DNA of 64,000 nucleotides from Brachionus plicatilis (taxonomy: Eukaryota > Rotifera > Eurotatoria > Ploima > Brachionidae): contig QEOQ01000307.1 in the NCBI GenBank assembly GCA_010279815.1, positions 44,654 to 108,653 on the forward strand, read 5' to 3'. Shown here one piece after another: positions 1 to 9,800 of the stretch (positions within the stretch are counted from its first letter, which is position 1; each line of letters opens with the position of its first letter). Below the pieces are notes generated by a model, which had not been told where the DNA came from, ran no database searches, and saw nothing but the letters and a program-made list of their open reading frames with translations. Position numbers and translations under genes: made by a program.

Positions 1-94
1 TTTTATTTAAAAAATTTACAAAAATACAATTAAACTCATATATGTATCTGCTTTATAAAGTAAAAAAAAAAAACTTCAAAAAAATTATTTTTAA

Positions 95-808
95 CTAGAC
101 CTCAACTTCTTGAGTCCATTCGATTTGAGTTTTGCTTGCATCGCCAATTATTTTATTAATTCGATTCCATTCTCGTTCCTTTTCGTAATCAATATCAAGA
201 TTGAATCTCACCTTTGGTTTCTGACTTGAATTAACCTGAACACTAGAGTTGGCCAGCTCTGCACTTTCGCTATTTGAAGACGCTTCATTTATCCCATGCT
301 CATTATTCTTTAGACATGAGCCCTTTGTTTTCATTATAGAGTGTGGGGCTTTAGGCTGTGAATTCAAATATTTTATCTGTGACTTATCGAAGCCTTCAAA
401 GCCAAAATCATCTTGTTCATCGTTCAACTCAGCATTTTCATCGCTTAATGATGTGATTTCATTAGCGTTCGAATCACTTGAATTGTGAATGATAATGCCA
501 TCAAAGTCAGTGGTGCCCTTGGCATTTTCTACAAATGTTTCCACGTCGGCATCGGAAGAAGTGTTCAGAAATTCATCTGAAATAGGTGATGAGCCCACAT
601 TTGGAAAGTTGGTCACATTTGAGAAACCAATGTTGCTTATTTCAATATCGTTCAGGTCAGTGGTTGAGTCCAGACCGGTACTATCTAAGTTTGTGTTGTT
701 ATTGCTATTGTTTAGACCGGAATCGACTGGGGAAGACATACGAATAAATCCATCTTCTACCAAATTTGAGGTTTCTTCGTCGTCGTCATTAATATTTAGG
801 TGATCATG
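95..808 (-). CDS. terminal exon of an unrecognised Asn/Ser/Asp-rich protein with a PP1-docking-like motif
   Basis: A long open exon reads on the minus strand from a splice-acceptor-like AG (810-809) to a TAG stop at 97-95, 237 codons in phase 0. No in-frame ATG lies near its 5' end, so it is a last exon and not a whole gene. The protein is low-complexity and acidic (runs of D/E/N/S). The last 40 residues look more ordered: they contain KVRF, matching the RVxF protein-phosphatase-1 docking consensus, followed by a charged helix-like stretch (EKEREWNRINKI). I do not recognise the family. The nearest upstream minus-strand coding block (4938-6068) ends with a perfect GTAAGT donor in phase 0, so both could belong to one gene with a 4.1-kb intron. 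That is inference; phase agreement alone has a one-in-three chance. Confidence 0.6.
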   Translation of the reverse strand, partial: HDHLNINDDDEETSNLVEDGFIRMSSPVDSGLNNSNNNTNLDSTGLDSTTDLNDIEISNIGFSNVTNFPNVGSSPISDEFLNTSSDADVETFVENAKGTTDFDGIIIHNSSDSNANEITSLSDENAELNDEQDDFGFEGFDKSQIKYLNSQPKAPHSIMKTKGSCLKNNEHGINEASSNSESAELANSSVQVNSSQKPKVRFNLDIDYEKEREWNRINKIIGDASKTQIEWTQEVEV

Positions 809-1239
809 CTTTTTAAATAAATTAATAATTAAATATTTATTTTTTTTAAATAAAAATGATAAATTAATTTAGAAATAATTAAATAATCACTTATTAAAAT
901 GAATGATGGAAAAATGCTCGGAGAATTTTTTGAATAGAAAGTGTGAAACATCTTTACAGAAGAATGCTTAAAAAATATAAATAAAATTTGATAAACTCTT
1001 GAAAATAATTTTTGTTCAATTAAAATTTTTATTTTTAGTAGATTTTGAAATTTTTTCTAAATATTTAGTCAATTTATTCAAAATGTATAATAATGAGAGT
1101 TTGTGAAAAAAAAATTACATGATAAATTTTTAATTCATATTTTTTTACCAATTTTTAATTAAATTAGAATAATTTAAAAAATTAATAATATTTTATTGTC
1201 ATCTAGACCAAATAATTATATTAATAAAAAAGAATGTTT

Positions 1240-1451
1240 TCAGTAAAATCCTGGATATGATCCATAGGATTGAGGTGAAGTTGGAAATGAAGATTGAGCT
1301 GGATAATATGATAGTGGTGTAGTTTGAGCTGAACTGAATTGAGGAGTTGACCAGGCAGCGGTTTGATCGAAGGACGGATATGATGAGCCAAGAGAAGAGA
1401 ATTGTGGGACTTGACCAAATGATTGTTGAGCGAATGGAGCTGATGGATAAC
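1240..1451 (-). CDS. terminal coding exon, minus-strand copy (Ser/Pro/Gln/Tyr-rich tail)
   Basis: After an acceptor AG at 1453-1452 the minus strand reads 70 codons, phase 1 at the junction, to a TGA at 1242-1240. The peptide is rich in S, P, Q, Y, F and A and ends SYGSYPGFY, like the low-complexity tails of RNA-binding or transcription factors. The upstream exons are not identified; the phase does not fit the donor at 4938. It is the partner of the copy at 1976-2187, from which it differs at about six positions, mostly third codon positions of this frame. Either copy may be the functional one. Confidence 0.5.
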
Positions 1452-1975
1452 CTTTTTATAAATAAATTTTTAATAAAAATTTAACCAGAGATTTAATTTA
1501 ATATAAGTGTACCGTTAAACATTTTTAGATTGATAATTATTTAAGATTTGATGATCAAAAATTAAAAAATATAATATTATTTATAGGTGTAATTTCAAGC
1601 ATCAATAATTTTAAAATTAAAATTAATAGCTAGAATTTTGAAAATTAATTCGTTCCTAATTAAAAATATACATAAGAAAAATTTTTATAAAAAATTTTAG
1701 ATATAATGTATATTTTACTTCTTATGCTCCATTAATCTGAATAAAATAGTTGTTTGTATATATTTTTTGAAAAAATAGCAAAGATAAATCTATTATTATT
1801 CATTATAAATTTAAAGTTATTGATGCTTGAAAATAACTCATATAAATAATATTATATTTTTTAATTTTTGATCATCAAATCTTAAATAATTATCAATCTA
1901 AAAATGTTTAACGGTACAATTATATTAAATTTAATCTCTAGTTAAATTTTTTATTAAAAATTTATTTATAAAAAG

Positions 1976-2187
1976 GTTATCCATCAGCTCCATTCGCTCA
2001 ACCATCATTTGGTCAAGTCCCACAATTCTCTTCTCTTGGCTCATCATATCCATCCTTCGATCAAACCGCTGCCTGGTCAACCCCTCAATTCAGTCCAGCT
2101 CAAACTACACCACTATCATATTATCCAGCTCAATCATCATTTCCAACTTCACCTCAATCGTATGGATCATATCCAGGATTTTACTGA
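1976..2187 (+). CDS. terminal coding exon, plus-strand copy of the same Ser/Pro/Gln/Tyr-rich tail
   Basis: This is the mirror copy of the exon at 1240-1451: acceptor AG at 1974-1975, 70 codons, TGA at 2185-2187, then ACAATAAAG about 40 bp later as a polyadenylation signal. No upstream plus-strand exon that could splice to it is visible in the window, so it may be a dead duplicate. The frame is preferred over the overlapping open frame because differences between the copies are mostly synonymous here and mostly amino-acid changing there. Confidence 0.4.
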
Positions 2188-2924
2188 AAACATTCTTTTT
2201 TATTAATATAATTATTTGGTCTAGATGACAATAAAGTATTAATTTTTAAAATTATTCTAATTTAATTAAAAATTGGTAAAAAAATATATTTATGAATTTT
2301 TGAAGCTAATTTTTTTTTTAAATTTCAAAAGTTTTATTTTCTTTATTTCGATTTGGCTGAAAAAATTGGTCATTATTTAATCAAGTTCCTAATTTTTTCA
2401 TTTACTTTATTTTCAATTTTTTAACTTATGAAGTTCGCAGGTGTAAAGTTTAAAGCGGTACATTTATTTCTCATATTATATCAAATCATATCAAATCAAT
2501 CTTGATCGGAATAATTAAACTAAATATAGTTTATCTCTGCTAGTTACTAAATACAATTTACAAAAAGGCGAACGATAACATGATGAATAATATTTTTTAA
2601 AAATATCATATAACAAAAATGATATCAATCAGAAAATAATGTTATCAAGCATTAAAAATGTTATCAATATTTATTAATAAAATACGCAATTAAAGAATTT
2701 TAATATATTAATATTTAGGAAATAAGTTTTAATTTTTATTTTTATTTTTAGCTACACTTTTATAAGCTGTTTTATTGTGTAAATTTTATCTTCTTTGAAA
2801 AATTAACTAAATTTTATTAAATTTTGTGATCAAAGTTGATAACCAAAAATGTTATCAAAAAGACAACATAGCCGGCAATGAGGATTTTGATAAAATTTTA
2901 GTTATCAACTGATAACATTATCCA

Positions 2925-3152
2925 CTAGTTTAAAATCGACATTTTAGGTATCACAGTAACGTTAGCAGATTTCCATGCATTCGGGATTTTACTTTCTCTT
3001 AGACTTAAGCTTAAGAGATAAATTATGTCGTTTAGAATATTTTGAGGTGAATATTTTAACATAAGGTTATGAATTTGGTCAGGTCCCGAAACTGCTTCTT
3101 CTTTCAACCTTTTAAGCGCTGAGGTAGCCTCTTTAATCTTTAATGCTGCTTC
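2925..3152 (-). mobile_element. non-LTR retrotransposon reverse-transcriptase relic
   Basis: About 75 codons on the minus strand carry the hallmark of the early part of a LINE reverse transcriptase of the jockey/CR1 type: SGPDQIHN, then a hydrophobic helix, then IPNAWKSANVTVIPK. The catalytic FADD part is absent and a stop closes each side, so it is a dead fragment. It lies in the interval between the two minus-strand exons described at 95-808 and 4938-6068. Confidence 0.8.
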
Positions 3153-3549
3153 TCATATATGTTTAAAAAAAAATTTTATTTTTTTATTATATTTGTTCAA
3201 AACAACAAAAATTCGATAAATAATATTAAAAATATGGTTTTTGTATTGAATTTGTGGTATGATTTATTTTTTTATGGCATAATAATATTATAGCTGCTTA
3301 AAAACAACTCTGGGATTTTCTATTGACATTTGACCAATTTTTGGCCTTGTGGTAAAAAACAGATATCATATTATATAACTTGAATATATAAAAACATTAT
3401 ACAGTAAAAGCCGGTTATAGTAAATTCCTATTTGCACAATAAAAAATTTATTAAAAGCGGAAATTTATCATAAAAAAATGACCCCATTTTTTTATTATTT
3501 TTATCCATACACTTGGTCGGTCTTTTATGCAATTTTTCTGTCAGGTAAA

Positions 3550-4552
3550 TAGAGATGTGTAATGGTAAAGAATTAACCAAGTTAACCGAAAGTTAACCGC
3601 TAAAAATTTAAAAGTTAACTTTTTTAACGGTTAACCAGTACGTTAACCAAATTTTTTTTTTTAATTTTAAAAATTTGGTTTAAAATTAGTTTATATATTT
3701 TATTTGTCAAAATAACGGTCACAAAATTAAAAAAGTAAGAAAAATTTTTACAAATTAAACTATTTTTAAATATGTACATTATTAAATTAATCTATCTAAT
3801 ATAAAAAGATAATCAATATGTCATTTTTTAGGTATTTTTTACAAATTTTTTAAAAATAAGTTAATTTAAATGCCAAAATAGGCTTTAAGCAATTTCGGAG
3901 ACTGTGTCAAAATACTAGTACTTGTGCAAGGGATATTGGAATTAGAATTATCTGGACTAGAAATCGTTCGTGCAAGAGAGGTTACATCTGAATTTTCAAT
4001 TCTTAGATTAGAGCGATTACTACCCTCTTCATTATCAGCTGATGAAATCGACTCAGAACTATAACTGGACTCATGATTGTATTCACTTTCCAAGCCTGAA
4101 GAAATATCACTACTTTTCATTATCCTAAATTTTATAAAATTTTTATTAAACAGAACAATCTTAAATATTCTGTTTTGCTGCGCTGTACAACTTAGTTTTA
4201 AAATGTACTGTATTACAGAAAAGTAATAAAAATATGTAAGTTTTGGTGTCATTACATTAGCATATATTTAGGATTTTGATATAATTTTGCAATTTGAATT
4301 TATGTTTCAAAAACAAGAAAATATTTAGTTTTTAAGATTCCAATCAATTATTTTTCATTACTTGACTCAAAATATTCATTACAAAAAATTTTACTAAATA
4401 AAATTGCTTTTTCCAATTTTCAATGTTTGGTTAACTCAGTAATTAACGGTTAACCAAATTAAAAATTTCGGTTAACGGTTAACCACATTTTTAAAATAAC
4501 CAGTAACAGCTATTAACCGTTAATCAAATTAGTTAACGGTTAAGCATCCCTA
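3550..4552. mobile_element. hAT-type DNA transposon, 1003 bp, with 8-bp target duplication
   Basis: The ends are short inverted repeats (TAGAGATG at 3550, CATCCCTA ending 4552), flanked by the identical 8-mer CAGGTAAA at 3542-3549 and 4553-4560. An 8-bp target-site duplication with TAG/CAG-type ends is typical of hAT elements. The subterminal 100 bp on each side are packed with GTTAACC/GGTTAAC motifs, likely transposase-binding sites. Inside, 3866-4120 on the minus strand encodes 84 Ser-rich residues of unknown function. No catalytic domain or dimerisation domain is present, so it is non-autonomous. Confidence 0.85.
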
Positions 4553-4937
4553 CAGGTAAACATCTATATATCTATATATTGCTTTTAGAACAGCATTTGA
4601 TATAGGTATTATTCTTGAAGAAGCATTTACAAACCAGTTGTATAAAGCTTCCTCAATTAATGGTGCTTTCCTGACTCTTTTATTTCAATGTTTTCATTAA
4701 TGCATTTTGCATGGAGATCACGATATTTTTTTTTCCATTTTTTCTATTACACAAATTGTTTAAGGATGAATAGAAAAACTCTCTGGGAATGTTTTGCTAT
4801 CATATTATATGTAGATTGTTCCATGAGAACATGTTTAAATAATCAAGATATTTTAGAATGTCCTATGACTGCGTGTCATATCACATACCCAGTGGCATAA
4901 ATAAGAAAAAGAAAAAAAAAACTCAAAATTCACTTAC

Positions 4938-6068
4938 TTCTTCGACACACTCGTTGATACAGTCAAAGTTATCATAGGCATAAATGCGCTCGTCACTCTG
5001 TGTCGCTAGACTATTTCGCACAGACGGAAACGGATAGAACTGCTTGCCGTATTTGTTGCATACACGATAGCTCTTTTTGCTCGTGGCATTTGACGCCGAG
5101 CAAACAGAGGACGAGTCCGAGTCGTTGTTATTCAGCTTGTTCTGTTTGAGAATCTTTTCCATTTTGGTTTTTTCCAGCAGCTTTTTATTTTCGGCATACA
5201 AATGACTGTAGTACGAGTCGTCCTCGGAATACGAGTCCTCAAAATTTTTCGTACTATTGACTGGCCGGCCCAGGGCCACCTCTTCACTGTTTGTGCGCGC
5301 CACAATGCTCAACAATTCGTCGTCGTCGCCGCCTACACTCCGATGTTTGCTCTTCGCCTCTCTGAGATAGGCGGCGCCCAGGAGCTCGTGTTGCCGCTGC
5401 AGTTGACTAGTCTCGGAGCACAAAGTCTCCGTGGAAGACTGAACATTCGACTGTCGCTGCATGCTCGGCGTTCTTTTTTGTTTGGCTTGTTGCCTGGGGG
5501 TCGACTGGCCCGAGCTTGTCTGCGAGCAGCCGCACGACGCCGCCAACGACACAGTCCTCGAGCTGCTCGTGCTAGAGCTCAGCAGTGTGTGCTGCTGCTG
5601 CGGCTGCCGCCTGGGCCAGTACAAGTGGCTCGTTGAGCCCATCGGCGAGGTCACAGCTGTAGACGAGCCACTCTCGTCTATGAACTTAAGCTGGTTTATG
5701 CGCATGCAGAACTCGGACGCAACTGCTTTTTTCGACTGAGCCGAGCTGGCCGTGCTGGACACAGAGACTACGGACAAACGCTGCTGCACAGCGTCGCTCT
5801 TGCACAGACTGTTTGTCGAGCACGAAGAGGACGGCGTATGGATGGTGTTGACGTAGTCGATTAAGTTGGCCTCGGCCGCGTGCTCGTGTGTGATGAGGTG
5901 CGCCGACGAGCCTATCGAGCTGATCAGCTCGTTCAGATTGTTGGCTTTGGGCATGGGCGGCAGCGAGTTAAGCGACTGGGTGTCTGGTTGTTTGTGCTCG
6001 ATCAGTTTGTGTGTGTCTTTGGTGTAGGGCGCGTCGTCGCCCGTGTCCTCGCTCTCTGCTTGCTTTGT
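4938..6068 (-). CDS. internal exon of an unrecognised Ser/Gln-rich protein, unusually GC-rich
   Basis: Minus-strand exon of 377 codons, phase 0 at both ends, from an acceptor AG (6070-6069) to a consensus GTAAGT donor starting at 4937. The first ATG in frame is at 5954, but the frame stays open upstream to the acceptor, so it is probably internal. The product is largely disordered: poly-Ser and Gln tracts, a QPQQQH stretch, an acidic patch (SYSEDDSYY), one basic helical segment (ENKKLLEKTKMEKILKQNK) and a Cys-containing end (YDNFDCINECVEE). Its base composition is far richer in G+C than anything around it. No family is recognised. It may continue into the exon at 808-95. No other exon of this gene could be identified. 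Confidence 0.6.
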
Positions 6069-6839
6069 CTTAAACAGAGAAAAATTGAAACCGTTTCTGA
6101 TTGGTTGGACATTATCAGGGGGGGGGGTCTCACAAGGCCCTGTTCTTGAGCCAATACAGTCGAGCCTAGATATAACAAATCATTATTGGGAGCCAGATGC
6201 TCGTTTGAGCGCAGTGCATACAAAGAGCCGAATAAAGCTAGTAGAAATTATGGTCTGGTGGAAAATGGGTCTAGTGGAAAATGTGAACATTTTGTTCACA
6301 TAATCTCTGGTCACATATTTGGTGACCATAAGCTGGTCACATAAAAAAAAATGTTCACCAAATTTTAGTGAGAATTTAATCACAATAGATAAGGAATTAA
6401 GCGTGTTAAATCCAGACTTGTGCGTAAGTCAAAAAATAAAGTCATTTTTAAGTCATTTTTTGGTTAAGTCATTTGACTTGACTTGACTTAGAATGACTTG
6501 AATTTCAAAAAAACACTTAGTTTTTTTTCAAAATTTGATTTAAAATTGAAAACATTATATTTTGAAATTTAAATTTTTTTACATTTATTTTTATTTTAAT
6601 TTGTAATTATTAAATTTATTTGAATAAAAGAAAAGTTTGATCAGGTCATCATTATTAGCTACATAATAGTGTTGATTATGGGCACTAGCCTTATGATTAG
6701 ACTTAATAATAAAATAATTTTTTGGTTAAGTCAAAGATTTGACTTGACTTAAGATTTTTTATTTTAAAGTTAAGTCATTTGACTTGACTTGACTTAGAAT
6801 GACTTGAATTTCAAAAAATTTAATTTGTGTTTTCNTCAG
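6069..6839. other. gene-free interval with repeat debris and one ambiguous base
   Basis: It holds a run of ten G at 6118-6127, a pogo/Tigger-like inverted-repeat start (TACAGTCGAGCCTAGATATA near 6155), and a region dense in GACTTAAGTCA-type motifs (about 6405-6820). In that region a roughly 50-bp block occurs twice (about 6462-6511 and 6769-6818). The only N in the window is at 6835, inside the polypyrimidine tract of the first visible NUP160 exon. No coding sequence is seen. Confidence 0.6.
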
Positions 6840-9800
6840 GAACATTATGCAAACAGCATATTCTCTTCAATGTCTACAATGAACTTTAGCAATGTAGAGC
6901 CGATCAACAACTATCAAGTTAATCTAAATCAAGTCGAGTTTACAGACATTTTTGTCAATAAGCGCGGTGAAGCCTTTTTTGCCTTTGTCCTTCCAAATAA
7001 TTCAATCTGCTGTGTTCAATTTCCGGCATACAAAAGGTCTAATCTAAACAACCCACAGTGTGTACCAACTAAATTCGAAATCAATCAACCGAACATTGTC
7101 AAGCGCTTATGGTCCGGCATTACAAGGTAATTTTTTTCCAATAATAAAACTTATTTATTTTGATTATCTTTTTTTTGCATTAATTTTACAACTACAAAAA
7201 AAATTTGGCTGTGTGAATTTCAGTACAAATTGATCAAAATTATTTCTTTTTTTCAAAAATTAAATTTAAAGATAAAAATAATTCTCTAACATTTTTTCAA
7301 ATAAATCTTTAATTTTTTTTCAAAAATCTTATTAATGTTTTATTTTTTGTCTACCTTTTTGAAAATTTTAGGTTAAAAATTGCAACTTTTTTTTTGGAAA
7401 AAAAGGAAATATTTCGTTCAATTTGTTGTGAATTTCACAACGCCATTGAATCTCAAAATAAAAAAAATTTAATTTAATATCAATTAAAAAATATCTTTCA
7501 AAAAAAAAATTTTATTTTTTATTTTTATTGCTTCTATTGGTATTCCAACTTGTGACTTCAAAAAAAATAACTTTTTTTCTACTCTTCCTTGGCCATAACT
7601 TAGATAATCATGGAAATGTGACTTTGGATGATTTGAATCTTTCATCTGTTTATTGATATTCGTCGATATTCTTTCAGGTCCTCTTTAAACGGCAAATTGA
7701 AGTTTAAGATCAAGATCAAAAGATCAAAATATAAATTGTAATATTTTTTTTAATAATAGAGAAAAAATAAATTTTTTCAAAAGCAATTACTTGACATGTC
7801 ATGTCAAGTTTATTTTCATATTAAATTTTAAAATGTTCCTTTTTATTGAACTTTAATAGGCTTAAATATTTTAATTGATTTTAATGTAAATTTACTTTTA
7901 AAGACAAAAAAATTCACTGTTTTTAAATTAAAAATTTATTTAAGTAGAAAAATAAAATTATTTTAGTTTGAATGAATGGATATAAAAGTTAAAAATTTGA
8001 ATTTGTGAATTAACTTAACCTAGATTATTTAAATTATTGACAGTTTTTGTCAAATAAATTAGAGATCAATCATTTTGATGTTTATTTGATAATGAACTAT
8101 AATTAGACATAACATGTCTAGTAATATTTAGTATTTATTTCTTAAAAATTATCAAAATCATTAGATTAATTAAGTTTTGAAATTTTAAATGATCGTTTTT
8201 TATAGATGGAATATGTGACCAGAAGTTAAATAATAAAAAAATTAAGTGACCAAAAAAATTCAGAATCATCAGTTTTAAGTTTCATTTTTTTAGTCCTTTT
8301 CGCTCAAAATAACTTTTTCCTAATATGAAGTAGAAACCGTGACCGTGTCTGCATTAGCCGGGCAACTTTATAGCGGGCGGTCATTTAGCCGGTCAGTTTG
8401 ACGGTCAGATTTTGGACCGCCAAAAATACGGTCAACTTTTTTTCAAAAAAATTAATATTTTTTTTGTTATTTTCAAAAAATTAAAAAATTTCTTGGCCAA
8501 AAATTTCAAGATTTAAGTGGCCGCCCGCCTAAAAGTTGGCCGTATATTATATCGCCTGTATATTTTTGGCCGGTCTGTTTGGCGGTCCAAAATTTTGACA
8601 GTTTCGCTGACCGGCCAAAATATCGCAAAAAACCGTCCGTGAAATGGACCGATTTGATCTGACCGCATCCAACACTAAGTATAATTTCTTTTTCTATTTT
8701 TTTTACTCTTGCTCATCTTTAAATATTTTATCAAATATAAATTCAAAAATTATTTTAAAATTGATTAAAAAAATGTTAAATGTTAAAAAAATTATTATTC
8801 CAGAAAAAAAAAGACACCAAACGAAAATGTAGGTGATCAATTTCTGGTCACATATTTCATCTTTGAAAATTAAGTCACCAGTCTTAAGAAATTTTATTTT
8901 TGTAAAAGATAAAATAATAAAATATACAAAAAAAAGATATCTCTTGTATCTTTCAAATAGATTTCGCACTTTTTTTTAAAAAACCTAATTTTTAACCCTG
9001 CCCCATAACTCAAAAACTTGAATTTTTGAGCATCATATTTATTTTTTTAAACTAACTTTTTTATGCGGGATCATGTTAAAATTTTCGGTTTTTAGCCCGG
9101 CGTTTTAACATGAAAAATACGCCTTTTGGTGCACGCATCCTCTAACCCGAGTTTTTAAATTTAGAATCATCAAAAATTATTTTTAAATTGATTAAAAAAT
9201 GTTAAATGTTAAAAAAATTGTTATTTCAAAAAAAAATAGAATCTTTAGATTAATTTTTTGTAAAGTTAATATTAAAATTTCTATTTCAAAAACATTGCTA
9301 GGAAAGATCGATATTTTTATTTTATTACTTGTTTGGAAATTAATATTTGAATTAAATTTTGAATGCTAGATAAAAATCTCATAATAAACTTTTAAAAAAT
9401 TATTTAGCAAATTTAATAATTTAAAATCGATTCTATCAATGGTTTGAGAAAAATTATTTTAATTTTTTAATCTACTTAAAATGTAAAGCATGTAACATTA
9501 AAATTATTTATATTAATTCAAAGATTCATTTAAATATCTAAAGATAAACTCTTTGAAATGAAATGATATTTTGATTTGATCATCCACTTCATATTGTCGA
9601 TTTTAAATGAAGTTAATTAGAAAAAAAATGAAAAATAAAATAAATTTTAATTTAGGAGTTCACAGGATTCTTGTGGATTTGAATCATACAAATTTTTTGC
9701 TCAAAATGAAAACCTCTACTTTATTTGTCTTTGCCGCGACTTTAAGCTCAAACTGTGGTGCATAAAAGTAAAAATTTTGAATATCAATCAAAACTTTATT

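Larger units (their letters stand above)
1135..2290. repeat. large inverted duplication, about 480-bp arms, about 190-bp spacer
   Basis: The reverse complement of about 1135-1620 aligns with about 1815-2290 almost base for base over the central 300 bp and more loosely at the ends. Each arm carries intron sequence, a splice acceptor, a 70-codon terminal exon, its stop codon and an AATAAA-type signal. The centre (about 1620-1815) is unique AT-rich sequence. It could be a true foldback duplication or an assembly/amplification chimera. Confidence 0.85.

Noticed and set aside
2009..2206. 65-residue open frame rich in His/Leu in the inverted duplication (and its mirror at 1221-1418)
   Set aside because: It overlaps the S/P/Q/Y-rich exon in another frame; differences between the two copies mostly change its amino acids while being silent in the chosen frame.
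5202..5636. 144-residue plus-strand open frame
   Set aside because: Antisense shadow of the GC-rich minus-strand exon 4938-6068; Arg/Ala-rich composition follows from the other strand's codons.
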